Shown: piece after piece, positions 16,366 to 24,371 of the stretch
How the letters are laid out: each line of letters starts with the position of its first letter
Position numbering within the stretch: the stretch's first letter is position 1
Assembly: GCA_040752215.1 (NCBI GenBank)
Contig: JBFMEX010000015.1
Location: 49,107-113,106, forward strand
Reading direction: 5' to 3'
Length of the DNA: 64,000 bases
From: JBFMEX01 sp040752215
GTDB lineage: Bacteria > Pseudomonadota > Alphaproteobacteria > Rhizobiales > Hyphomicrobiaceae
Notes under the pieces: model-generated
Told to the model about the DNA's origin: nothing
Seen by the model: only the letters and a program-made list of their open reading frames with translations
The model's database searches: none
Translations under genes and position numbers: made by a program

Positions 16366-18297
16366 ATGCAGAAGAACCTCAGCCGCAGCCCGCAGTCGTT
16401 CGACGCACTGACACTGCGCGCGCTGCTCGAATCGGCCGCCGCCGGCATCGTGATCATCGACAGCGCCGGCATCATGCACGCGGTCAACCGCGCCGCCGCG
16501 CGCCTGTTCGGTCACAGCGAGCCCGAGCTGATCGGCAACAATGTCTCGATGCTGATGCCGGAGCCGTATCGCAGCGCCCACGACGCCTATATCGCGCGCT
16601 ATCTCGCCACCGGCGAGAGCCGGATCGTCGGCATCGGCCGCGACGTCACGGGCGAGCGCGCCGACGGAAGCCATTGCCCGATGCATCTTTCGGTCGGCGA
16701 GTTCGTCGCCGATGGTGAGCGCTTCTTCACCGGCATCCTGGCCGACCTCTCCGCCCAGCGCCAGGCCGAGCTGCGCTCCGAGCGCGAGCACGCATTCTTC
16801 CGCTCGGTCGTCGAGTGCATGCCCGATCCGCTGCTCATCGCCGACCTCGATCGCCGCGTGCGGGTCGTCAACCCGGCCTTCACCCACGTGTTCGGCATCC
16901 CCGCCGAGCAGCTGATCGGAAAAAGCTGCGAAAGCATCTATGCCACTCCGGAGGAGTACGAGCGCCACTGCCGCCTCGGCTGCGGCGTCGCCGGCGTCGG
17001 CAACCCGCAGACCCACGTGGTGCAGCTCCGCCGCAGCAACGGCGAGGTGTTTCCCGGTGCCGCACTGAGGGCGATGATCGTCGACTCCGCGGGCCGCGAG
17101 CACGGCTATCTCGAGTGCATCCGCGACATCTCGGACGAGCGCCGGCGCGAAGCGCAACTCGTTCAAGCCCAGCGCATGGAGGCGATCGGCCAGCTGACCG
17201 GCGGCGTCGCGCACGACTTCAACAACATCCTGACCGTGATCCTCGGCAACATCGAGCTGCTCGAGACGCGCCTCTCCACCGACCTCGATCAGGGCCTGGC
17301 CAGGGAGGCGCGCGAGGCTGCCGATATGGGCGCCCGGCTGACCGACCGGCTGCTGACGTTCGGCCGTCGCCAGCTGCTCGAGACGCAGCAGATCAATCTC
17401 AACCAGTTCGTGCTCGAGATGACCGGCCTGCTGCGCCGGACGATCGGTGCCGATATCGATCTGTCGACCGCGCTCGCCGGCGACCTGTGGCCGACCGAGG
17501 CCGATCCGGCGCAGGTCGAGAACGCCGTGCTGAACCTCGCCATCAATTCCCGCGACGCGATGCCGTCCGGTGGACGCTTGCTGATCGAGACCCGCAACGT
17601 CTCGCTCGACGCCCGCGCTGTGGAGCCGACGCCCGAGCTGCAGCCCGGCGACTACGTCGTGCTCTCGGTCTCCGACACCGGACACGGAATGCCCGACAGC
17701 GTGAAGGCGCGCGCCTTCGAGCCGTTCTTCACCACCAAGGGGGCCGGCAAGGGCAGCGGCCTCGGCCTTGCCACCATCTACGGCTTCGTCAAGCAGACCG
17801 GCGGCCACGCCACCATCTACAGCGAGGTCGGCAAGGGCACCGTGGTCAACCTCTACTTCCCGCGCGCCGTCTCGGACGCCGTCGAACCGACGGACGCCGG
17901 CGCCTCGGGCGATGTCACCCATGGCCAGGGCCAGACCATCCTGGTCGTCGAGGACGACGAGCGGGTGCGCCGGCTGACCACCCGTCGCCTCGAGGCGATG
18001 GGATATCGTGTGGTCGAGGCCAGGAACGGCGTCGAGGGGCTGGAGTTGCTCGCCGCCGGAGCCAAGGTCGATCTCGTGTTCACCGATCTCGTCATGCCGG
18101 GCGGGCTGTCGGGTCTCGACCTCCTGCGCGAGGTCCGCACCCACTTCCCCGGCGTCGCCATGCTGCTCACCTCGGGCTACTCGGAGGATCTCGTCGGCAG
18201 CGTCTCGGGAACGGCCGACGACGTGCTGCTGCTGCGCAAGCCCTATCGCCAGAGCGACCTCGCCGCCGCCCTGCAAAGCGTGCTCGCCAGGCGCTGA
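16366..18297 (+). CDS. fixL: Hybrid FixL-like heme-PAS histidine kinase with C-terminal receiver
   Basis: A 643-residue protein without membrane segments. Order: PAS A (about 15-130), PAS B (about 140-260), HisKA with phospho-acceptor His283 in GGVAHDFNNIL, HATPase with GKGSGLGLATIYG, and a receiver (about 520-643) with Asp574. PAS A closely follows the FixL heme domain: MPEPYRSAHDAYIARY gives His72 as likely heme ligand, Tyr75 and Arg78, and GIGR gives Arg92, equivalent to the oxygen-sensing Arg220 of Bradyrhizobium FixL. The position of FixL His214 is Arg86 here. The architecture matches the hybrid FixL (hFixL) of Rhizobium etli and R. leguminosarum. It is convergent with the OmpR-type regulator gene, with 12 bases between stops, and carries an anaerobox upstream. 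Confidence 0.88.
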   Translation: MQKNLSRSPQSFDALTLRALLESAAAGIVIIDSAGIMHAVNRAAARLFGHSEPELIGNNVSMLMPEPYRSAHDAYIARYLATGESRIVGIGRDVTGERADGSHCPMHLSVGEFVADGERFFTGILADLSAQRQAELRSEREHAFFRSVVECMPDPLLIADLDRRVRVVNPAFTHVFGIPAEQLIGKSCESIYATPEEYERHCRLGCGVAGVGNPQTHVVQLRRSNGEVFPGAALRAMIVDSAGREHGYLECIRDISDERRREAQLVQAQRMEAIGQLTGGVAHDFNNILTVILGNIELLETRLSTDLDQGLAREAREAADMGARLTDRLLTFGRRQLLETQQINLNQFVLEMTGLLRRTIGADIDLSTALAGDLWPTEADPAQVENAVLNLAINSRDAMPSGGRLLIETRNVSLDARAVEPTPELQPGDYVVLSVSDTGHGMPDSVKARAFEPFFTTKGAGKGSGLGLATIYGFVKQTGGHATIYSEVGKGTVVNLYFPRAVSDAVEPTDAGASGDVTHGQGQTILVVEDDERVRRLTTRRLEAMGYRVVEARNGVEGLELLAAGAKVDLVFTDLVMPGGLSGLDLLREVRTHFPGVAMLLTSGYSEDLVGSVSGTADDVLLLRKPYRQSDLAAALQSVLARR

Positions 18298-18309
18298 GAA
18301 GCCGTGCGA

Positions 18310-19038
18310 TCATCCCGCGCGCTGCACGCGGGCGGTGAACAGGTAGCCGAGGCCGCGCACCGTCTTCACCAGCTCGGGCGCTTCCGGATTCGGCTCGATC
18401 TTGCGCCGGAGCTTGGCCACCAGGTTGTCGATCGAACGGTCGAGCGGGTTCCAGGACTGACCTTTCATGAGGTCCATGATCTGGTCGCGCGACAGGACCC
18501 GATTGGGATGCAGCACGAACACCTCGAGCAGGTTGAGCTCGGCCGTGGTCAGCGGGCAGTCCCGGCCCGATGGGGTTGTCAGCGACCGCTTCTGCAGATC
18601 GACGCGCCAGCCATCGAACTCGTAGCGGTCGTCCGGCCGGCCGGCCGGCTCCTCGTGGCGGGCTCCGGTGCGCCTCAGCACGGCCCGGACCCTCGCCAGC
18701 ACCTCGCGCAGGTGGAACGGCTTGGTGATGTAGTCGTCGGCACCGAGTTCCAGTCCGACCACGCGATCGATGGTCTCGCCCTTGCCGGTGACCATGATGA
18801 TCGGCACGTCGGACCGACTGCGGATGTCGCGCGCGACGGCGAGGCCGTCGATGTCCGGCAGCGAGATGTCGAGCGTCACGAGGTGCGGCGGATCGCCGGC
18901 GACCACCCGCCCGGCCTCGGCGCCACCGGCCGCCTCACTGACGCGATAGCCCTCGCCCTCGAAGCAGCGCCTGAGCAGCAGGCGTACCTTCGGGTCGTCA
19001 TCGACGACGAGGATGTGCAACGCGGGTGATCGCATCAT
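18310..19038 (-). CDS. fxkR: OmpR/PhoB-type response regulator, probable FxkR
   Basis: A 242-residue regulator with a receiver domain (phospho-acceptor Asp57 in TLDISLPDIDG, acidic DDD at 13-15, Lys in ITKPFH) and a C-terminal winged helix (about 140-235; LTTAELNLLEVFVLHPNRVL and the recognition part RSIDNLVAKLRRKI). In Rhizobium etli the link between hFixL and fixK is an OmpR-type regulator named FxkR that binds GTTACA-like direct repeats in front of fixK. Here the gene lies between a hybrid FixL-like kinase and a fixK-like gene, and three such repeats lie in the shared promoter region. The assignment rests on that context plus the domain type. ATG at 19035 is an alternative start. Confidence 0.8.
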   Translation of the reverse strand: MMRSPALHILVVDDDPKVRLLLRRCFEGEGYRVSEAAGGAEAGRVVAGDPPHLVTLDISLPDIDGLAVARDIRSRSDVPIIMVTGKGETIDRVVGLELGADDYITKPFHLREVLARVRAVLRRTGARHEEPAGRPDDRYEFDGWRVDLQKRSLTTPSGRDCPLTTAELNLLEVFVLHPNRVLSRDQIMDLMKGQSWNPLDRSIDNLVAKLRRKIEPNPEAPELVKTVRGLGYLFTARVQRAG

Positions 19039-19116
19039 TCGCCGGTCATCGCCACCCGAGCGGGCATCCGTCTAAAGAGCATCGACAATACGCCGAGCTT
19101 ACCGTGTCCACGCTCG

Positions 19117-19142
19117 ATTACAAAACATTACAAACGGTTACT
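19117..19142. promoter_or_regulatory. Three TTAC direct repeats, probable FxkR operator (K-box-like)
   Basis: ATTACA (19117-19122), ATTACA (19127-19132) and GTTACT (19137-19142) are each separated by four bases, so they recur every 10 bp, one helical turn. OmpR-family regulators bind such tandem repeats. The spacing and sequence match the GTTACA-N4-GTTACA type site described for FxkR in front of fixK genes. The site lies between the divergent regulator and fixK genes. Confidence 0.7.
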
Positions 19143-19143
19143 A

Positions 19144-19157
19144 CTGACGTAAATCAG
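19144..19157. promoter_or_regulatory. Anaerobox variant before the fixK-like gene
   Basis: CTGACGTAAATCAG matches TTGAY-N4-RTCAA at 8 of 10 fixed positions and keeps dyad symmetry. If centred at -41.5, transcription would start near 19192, 26 bases before the fixK ATG. It directly follows the TTAC repeats, so autoregulation by FixK, positive or negative, is plausible. Confidence 0.6.
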
Positions 19158-19217
19158 GGTGACGTTGCCCTGCTTGGATCGCCCTGCCCAACGAAAAAGC
19201 TGCCTGGGAGGTCCGAG

Positions 19218-19934
19218 ATGCTCGCACTGATGTCGCATCACGACGTGTTGCCGGAGAGTGCCCACGGTGCCGTGCGTGCGGAACCGAGGCCGCGGAGTGC
19301 CACCCCGTCGGCCATCACCAGCCAGTCGTTCGACAGCGCGGCGGTCTCCACCTACCTCGCGCGCGAGGATCTGTTCCTCGAGGGTGACGAGGCCGCGACC
19401 GTGATCGAGGTTCTCGAAGGAGTCATCTGCGGCTACCGTCTGCTGGCGGATGGGCAGCGCCACGTGGTGTCGTTCTTCTATCCGGGCGACCTGCTGGGCT
19501 ATTGCTGCCAAGCGAGCCACGCCTTCAGCGCCCAGGCACTCTCCACCGTCAAGGTGCGGCGCATACCCCGCGCCTCGCTCGATCGTCTGGTCGAGGCGCG
19601 CCCGGACTTCGCGCGCAAGCTCTTGAAGCTTGCCGCTGACGAACTGACCGCCACCCGCAATCATCTGCTCTGCCTCGCCTCGAAGTCGGCCGAGGCGAAG
19701 ATGGCTTCGTTCCTGCTCGCTCTATCGCGCCGCAACGCCGACGCCGGCGAGGACGCGACGCGCATCCTGCTGCCGATGACGCGCATCGACATCGGCGACT
19801 ATCTCGGGCTGACCATCGAGACGGTCAGCCGGACGCTGTCCAAGTTCAAGCGCGCGGGCCTCATCGCCCTGCCGCGGACCTCACTCGTTCAATTGCGCAA
19901 CCTGGCCGAGCTGGAGGCCATCGCCCAACATTGA
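19218..19934 (+). CDS. fixK: Crp/Fnr-family transcription regulator, FixK-like
   Basis: A 238-residue regulator with a cyclic-nucleotide-like beta-roll (about 45-130) and a Crp-type helix-turn-helix (about 190-235). The recognition helix TIETVSRTLSKFK has the E-x2-SR pattern that reads TTGA half-sites. There is no N-terminal four-cysteine cluster, so it is FixK-like rather than an oxygen-labile FNR. GGGAGG lies 6 bases before the ATG at 19218; the longer frame to 19026 would cross the promoter elements. It is very likely the activator for the anaeroboxes seen before ccoN and other genes in this window. Confidence 0.88.
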   Translation: MLALMSHHDVLPESAHGAVRAEPRPRSATPSAITSQSFDSAAVSTYLAREDLFLEGDEAATVIEVLEGVICGYRLLADGQRHVVSFFYPGDLLGYCCQASHAFSAQALSTVKVRRIPRASLDRLVEARPDFARKLLKLAADELTATRNHLLCLASKSAEAKMASFLLALSRRNADAGEDATRILLPMTRIDIGDYLGLTIETVSRTLSKFKRAGLIALPRTSLVQLRNLAELEAIAQH

Positions 19935-19997
19935 GGGGCCGGCGTCGAGCAATCGGCGGACGGCGCGGCGGCGGATGCACCAAGCGGGATCGCGAAC

Positions 19998-20501
19998 ATG
20001 ACACCAGCAATCGACAGCTGCGAGCGGCAATGCGGCACCAAGATCACTTATGCGCTGGCCCTGTTCGACGAGGCCTCCGAGCTCGTGCATGCGGTACGCG
20101 ATCTCGTCGGCCACGGAATCGCGTCGGGACGCATCAGTCTGCTCGCCACGAATCGCGATCTCATTTCGCAACTGGACTGCAGCGGCCCGGAGGGCGTAGT
20201 GCCAGGATTGCCGATCAACGCATCGGCCGGTAGCGCCCTCGACGAGGCGGCATGCCCGGGCTGGTTCGACGAGTTGGTGGTCGCCGCGGGGAAGGCTGGC
20301 CCGAGCGGATTCGGCGCCGCCACGCGCTCGCTGCCGCTGCCGATGCCGCAAATGCGCTCGCTCGCCGAGCATCTCTCCTGGGGCGGCGGCGCGGTGCTCG
20401 TGCAGCTGGAGGACGGGGACGAGCAGGTCAGCGTGTGCGAGACCTTGCTCGCGCATTCGCGCCGCGGCGTGCAGACTCACGAGATCCGCCTGACGCGCTG
20501 A
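19998..20501 (+). CDS. Protein of unknown function downstream of fixK
   Basis: A 167-residue soluble protein starting MTPAIDSCERQCGTKITYAL. It begins 63 bases after fixK in the same direction, with no clear promoter between them, so co-transcription is possible. The N-terminal 60 residues (beta strand, long helix EASELVHAVRDLVGHGI, strand GRISLLAT) recall the alpha/beta fold of general-stress-type small domains, but I do not recognise a family. The C-terminal half is glycine and alanine rich with SLPLPMPQMRSL. Codon use resembles the neighbours. Confidence 0.65.
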   Translation: MTPAIDSCERQCGTKITYALALFDEASELVHAVRDLVGHGIASGRISLLATNRDLISQLDCSGPEGVVPGLPINASAGSALDEAACPGWFDELVVAAGKAGPSGFGAATRSLPLPMPQMRSLAEHLSWGGGAVLVQLEDGDEQVSVCETLLAHSRRGVQTHEIRLTR

Positions 20502-20605
20502 TTACGACCCTGCGGATCGGGATTATTGCGCGCGCAACACGCGGTGCGACACGTTGCGCCCGAGCCCGATTTTCGGGCACCACGTTCTCCTCATTTCGTA
20601 GCAAG

Positions 20606-20619
20606 TTGATCCGCATCAA
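20606..20619. promoter_or_regulatory. Perfect anaerobox before ccoN
   Basis: TTGATCCGCATCAA is an exact FNR/FixK consensus site. Its centre lies 108 bases before the ccoN ATG. With the box at -41.5 transcription would start near 20654. FixK control of fixNOQP is well established in rhizobia. Confidence 0.88.
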
Positions 20620-20720
20620 GGTTATAGTCGCGCCTGTTCGGCCATTTGGCCGATGGGGTGGGCCGGCATGGCTGCAAGCCTGTCCCAGGGGCATTGGACA
20701 CGCTTTCAGAGGCGACAAAG

Positions 20721-22376
20721 ATGTCAGATACGACAGTGGAACGGCATGCATTCGCGGATGCAGCCGCAGTCGTGGGCGCGGGACTCGTCGCGCTCGCCGG
20801 ACTGGCGATCACTTTCAATACGACCGACGAGGCCATGGCTTTTCATGGCGTGCTGTTCGTGCTCGCCGGCGTCCTGGCCGCATGGGGAGTGATGCGGTTC
20901 GGGTTCGGCAAGAGCTCGCTCACCGGCTCCAACGGCTATATGGACGGCCCAATCAAGGTCGCCACCATCGCCGCCGTGTTCTGGGGCATCGCCGGCTTCC
21001 TGGTCGGCGACATCATCGCCTGGCAGATGGCGTTCCCGGCGCTCAACCTCGACCTGCCGTGGACCAGCTTCGGCCGCCTGCGCCCGCTGCACACCTCGGC
21101 GGTCATCTTCGCCTTCGGCGGCAACGTGCTGCTCGCAACATCGTTCTACGTCGTCCAGCGCACCTCGCACGCGCGCCTCGCCGGACGCTGGTCGCCCTAT
21201 TTCGTCGTCTGGGCCTTCCAGCTGCTGATCGCGGTCGCCGGCACCGGCTACATCCTCGGCGTCACCCAGAGCAAGGAGTACGCCGAGCCGGAGTGGTACG
21301 GCGACCTGTGGCTCACCATCCTCTGGGTCGTGTATCTGCTCGTGTTCCTCGGCACGGTCATGAAGCGCCGCGAGCCGCACATCTACGTGGCGAACTGGTT
21401 CTACCTCGCGTTCATCGTCACGATCGCGATGCTGCACCTCGTCAACAACTTCACCATCCCGATCTCGCCGTTCGAGCCGAAGAGCTACATCTTCTTCTCT
21501 GGCGTGCAGGACGCGATGACGCAATGGTGGTACGGCCACAACGCGGTCGGCTTCTTCCTGACCGCCGGCTTCCTCGGCATCATGTACTACTTCATCCCGA
21601 AGCGCGTGGAGCGTCCGGTCTACTCCTACCGGCTCTCGATCGTGCACTTCTGGACGCTGATCTTCCTCTACATCTGGGCCGGCCCGCACCACCTGCACTA
21701 CACCGCGCTGCCGGACTGGGCGCAGACGCTCGGCATGACGTTCTCGATCATCCTGTGGATGCCATCGTGGGGCGGCATGATCAACGGCCTGATGACGCTC
21801 TCGGGCGCCTGGGACAAGCTCAGAACCGACCCCGTGGTGCGCCTGCTCGTCGTGTCGGTGGCGTTCTACGGCATGTCGACCTTCGAGGGACCGCTGATGT
21901 CCATCAAGGCCGTCAACTCGCTGTCGCACTACACCGACTGGACCATCGGCCACGTGCACTCCGGCGCGCTCGGCTGGGTCGCGATGGTGTCGTTCGGCGC
22001 CATCTACTGCCTCGTCCCGTGGCTGTGGAAGCGCAAGGGCCTCTACTCGCTCAAGCTGGTCGAGTGGCACTTCTGGATCTCGACGCTCGGCATCCTGCTC
22101 TACATCACCGCTATGTGGGTGTCGGGCATCCTGCAGGGCCTGATGTGGCGCGCCTATGACAAGCTCGGCTTCCTCACCTACTCGTTCGGTGAGACCGTCG
22201 AGGCGATGCACCCGTTCTACATCATCCGCGCGATCGGCGGCCTCCTGTTCGTCCTCGGCGGACTGATCATGGCCTACAACATCTGGCGCACGGTTCGTGG
22301 CGACGAGCCGGTCGACGTGAAGGATCAGCCTCGCGTGGCGGCCGCTCCCGAGCTGCGTCCGCAGGCGGCCGAATAA
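20721..22376 (+). CDS. ccoN: cbb3-type cytochrome c oxidase subunit I
   Basis: A 551-residue catalytic subunit with 12 or more membrane helices that holds the low-spin heme b and the heme b3-CuB oxygen-reducing centre. Seen are RPLHTSAVIFAFGGN (heme ligand His region), YGHNAVGFF and GPHHLHYTALPDW (CuB/heme ligands), and THEG-like STFEGPLMS with IGHVHSGALGW. The start MSDTTVERHAF at 20721 follows AGAGGCGA; the upstream frame lacks support. It is the first gene of ccoNOQP and follows a perfect anaerobox, as expected for a high-affinity terminal oxidase made under low oxygen. Confidence 0.96.
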   Translation: MSDTTVERHAFADAAAVVGAGLVALAGLAITFNTTDEAMAFHGVLFVLAGVLAAWGVMRFGFGKSSLTGSNGYMDGPIKVATIAAVFWGIAGFLVGDIIAWQMAFPALNLDLPWTSFGRLRPLHTSAVIFAFGGNVLLATSFYVVQRTSHARLAGRWSPYFVVWAFQLLIAVAGTGYILGVTQSKEYAEPEWYGDLWLTILWVVYLLVFLGTVMKRREPHIYVANWFYLAFIVTIAMLHLVNNFTIPISPFEPKSYIFFSGVQDAMTQWWYGHNAVGFFLTAGFLGIMYYFIPKRVERPVYSYRLSIVHFWTLIFLYIWAGPHHLHYTALPDWAQTLGMTFSIILWMPSWGGMINGLMTLSGAWDKLRTDPVVRLLVVSVAFYGMSTFEGPLMSIKAVNSLSHYTDWTIGHVHSGALGWVAMVSFGAIYCLVPWLWKRKGLYSLKLVEWHFWISTLGILLYITAMWVSGILQGLMWRAYDKLGFLTYSFGETVEAMHPFYIIRAIGGLLFVLGGLIMAYNIWRTVRGDEPVDVKDQPRVAAAPELRPQAAE

Positions 22377-22388
22377 GGAGGGCTGGCC

Positions 22389-23117
22389 ATGAAGCACGAA
22401 GTCATCGAGAAAAACTCCATCCTGATGCTGGTCCTCATCCTGATCCTCGTCTCGATCGGTGGCTTGTTCCAGATCGCACCGCTGTTCTGGATCGAGAGCA
22501 CCATCGAGAAGGTGAAGGGCATGCGCCCCTACACCCCACTCGAGCAGGCCGGTCGTGACATCTACATCCGCGAGGGATGCTACACCTGTCACAGCCAGAT
22601 GATCCGCACGCTCCGCGACGAGGTCGAGCGCTACGGCCACTACAGCCTCGCCGCCGAGAGCATGTACGATCATCCGTTCCAGTGGGGCTCCAAGCGCACC
22701 GGACCGGACCTTGCCCGCGTCGGCGGCAAGTACTCCGACCAATGGCACATCGAGCACATGCAGAACCCGCGCAGCGTCGTGCCGGAGAGCATCATGCCGG
22801 CCTATCCCTGGCTGGCGAAGCGGCCGCTCGACACCACCAGGATCCAGCTCAGCATGAAGGCGCTCAGGACGGCCGGCGTTCCCTATAGCGACGAGATGAT
22901 TGCCAAGGCACAGGCGGACATCGAGGCGCAGGCGAATCCCGACAGCAAGGGCGCCAAGGAGATGCTGGCGCGGTACCCCAAGGCCAAGGTCGCCAATTTC
23001 GACGGCAATGGCCAGTCGGTCACCGAGCTCGATGCGGTGATCGCCTATCTGCAGATCCTGGGGACGCTCGTCGACTTCGCCAGCTTCGACAAGCTGGGGC
23101 CGGAGAGGCTGAGATAG
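22389..23117 (+). CDS. ccoO: cbb3-type cytochrome c oxidase subunit II (mono-heme)
   Basis: A 242-residue membrane-anchored cytochrome c. One N-terminal helix (about 10-35) anchors the protein, and the heme c motif is GCYTCHSQM (Cys64, Cys67, His68); an axial Met lies in ESIMPAYPWL. It passes electrons from CcoP to CcoN. The ATG follows GGAGGG and starts 12 bases after ccoN, so the genes are co-transcribed. Confidence 0.96.
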   Translation: MKHEVIEKNSILMLVLILILVSIGGLFQIAPLFWIESTIEKVKGMRPYTPLEQAGRDIYIREGCYTCHSQMIRTLRDEVERYGHYSLAAESMYDHPFQWGSKRTGPDLARVGGKYSDQWHIEHMQNPRSVVPESIMPAYPWLAKRPLDTTRIQLSMKALRTAGVPYSDEMIAKAQADIEAQANPDSKGAKEMLARYPKAKVANFDGNGQSVTELDAVIAYLQILGTLVDFASFDKLGPERLR

Positions 23118-23127
23118 GGAGCGTGCG

Positions 23128-23310
23128 ATGACCTACGAAACCGTTGCGACGTTCTCGCAAGTCGCCTCTCTGCTGCTGTTCGTGGCGCTGTTCGCCGGAG
23201 TGCTCATCTACGCCCTCTGGCCGGCCAACGGAGCGAAGTTCGACAAGGCGCAGCGTGATGCCCTGGATCTCGACCGCGGATCCTCGAGCAAACCCAATGG
23301 GGGCCAGTGA
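23128..23310 (+). CDS. ccoQ: cbb3-type oxidase small subunit CcoQ
   Basis: A 60-residue protein with one membrane helix (VASLLLFVALFAGVLIYALW, about 12-31) followed by a short charged cytoplasmic tail, as in CcoQ/FixQ, which stabilises the oxidase complex. It lies between ccoO and ccoP; its stop codon overlaps the ccoP start. Confidence 0.92.
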   Translation: MTYETVATFSQVASLLLFVALFAGVLIYALWPANGAKFDKAQRDALDLDRGSSSKPNGGQ

Positions 23311-24179
23311 TGGCAGACAAGCATATCGATCACGTCACGGGCGTCGAGACCACTGGTCACGTGTGGGACGGCGACCTCAAGGAGCTGAACAAGCCGCTTC
23401 CCAAGTGGTGGCTATACACGTTCTACGCCACCATCGTCTGGGCGATCGGCTACTGGATCGCCTATCCGGCCTGGCCGCTGGCCAACGACTACACCAAGGG
23501 CATGCTCGGCTACAGCCAGCGTGCCACGGTGATGGACGAGGTCAAGGCCGGCAAGGCCGCGCAATCGAAGCTGCGCGGCGAGCTGGAGAAGACCGCGCTC
23601 GCCGACGTCCGCAAGAGCCCGGAGTTGCTGCGCTTCGCCACCGCCGGTGGCGCGGCCTCCTTCGGCACCAACTGTGCGCCCTGCCACGGCCGCGGCGCGC
23701 AGGGCTTCGTCGGCTATCCCAACCTCAACGACGACGAATGGATCTGGGGCGGCACGATCGATGACATCCATACGACCATAAAGTATGGCATCCGCTCCGA
23801 GCACAAGGACACGCGGGTGGCCGACATGCCGAAGTTCGGCACCGACAAGCTGCTCGACAACGCCCAGATCGCCACCGTCGCCGAGTACGTCTTGTCGCTT
23901 TCGGGCAAAGCCTCAGACAAGGCGGCGGCCGACAAGGGCAAGGCGATCTACGCCGAGCAGTGCGTCGCCTGCCATGGCGAGGACGGCAAGGGCAACAAGG
24001 AGCTCGGTGCACCCAACCTGACGGATGCAATCTGGCTCTACGGCGGCGGCAAGGACGCCGTCGTGCAGAGCATCGCCACCGGCCGCGGCGGCGCCATGCC
24101 CGCCTGGGCCGGGCGTCTCGATCCCGTCACCATCAAGTCGCTCGCCGTCTACGTCCACTCGCTCGGCGGCGGCAAGTAG
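23310..24179 (+). CDS. ccoP: cbb3-type cytochrome c oxidase subunit III (di-heme)
   Basis: A 289-residue di-heme cytochrome c that accepts electrons from soluble or membrane cytochromes. The N-terminal WDGDLKELNKPLPKWW and one membrane helix (about 34-56) are typical of CcoP. Heme motifs are NCAPCHG (Cys122, Cys125, His126) and QCVACHG (Cys218, Cys221, His222). The ATG at 23310 overlaps the ccoQ stop; a GTG three bases earlier is less likely. A GC-rich hairpin follows the stop. Confidence 0.96.
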   Translation: MADKHIDHVTGVETTGHVWDGDLKELNKPLPKWWLYTFYATIVWAIGYWIAYPAWPLANDYTKGMLGYSQRATVMDEVKAGKAAQSKLRGELEKTALADVRKSPELLRFATAGGAASFGTNCAPCHGRGAQGFVGYPNLNDDEWIWGGTIDDIHTTIKYGIRSEHKDTRVADMPKFGTDKLLDNAQIATVAEYVLSLSGKASDKAAADKGKAIYAEQCVACHGEDGKGNKELGAPNLTDAIWLYGGGKDAVVQSIATGRGGAMPAWAGRLDPVTIKSLAVYVHSLGGGK

Positions 24180-24193
24180 GCTAGACTTGATTT

Positions 24194-24224
24194 GGCGCCG
24201 GGGGGGGCGATCGCCCCCGGTGCC
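24194..24224. terminator. GC-rich hairpin after ccoP
   Basis: Arms GGCGCCGGGGG (24194-24204) and CCCCCGGTGCC (24214-24224) pair over 11 bp with one G-U, around a 9-base loop, 15 bases after the ccoP stop. There is no T-run. It may attenuate or end the ccoNOQP transcript before ccoG. Confidence 0.6.
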
Positions 24225-24371
24225 GTAACGACAACCGGCGACAGCAACCGAGGCGGCCCGCAAGGGCCGCCCTCCTAGAGCTTGCCACGTCAAGCCTGGT
24301 CCGCCACGGACTGAGCTCTCGCCACTCGCGCGCGTCGCGCGACCATGTGTGGATTGGCCGAGCGGGCTGAC

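Noticed and set aside
24287..24302. Dyad GCTTGCCACGTCAAGC before ccoG as an anaerobox
   Set aside because: The TTG and CAA halves are six bases apart rather than eight, so it does not fit the FixK/FNR spacing.
24181..24371. Separate small gene between ccoP and ccoG
   Set aside because: Only a hairpin and short frames are present; nothing supports coding.
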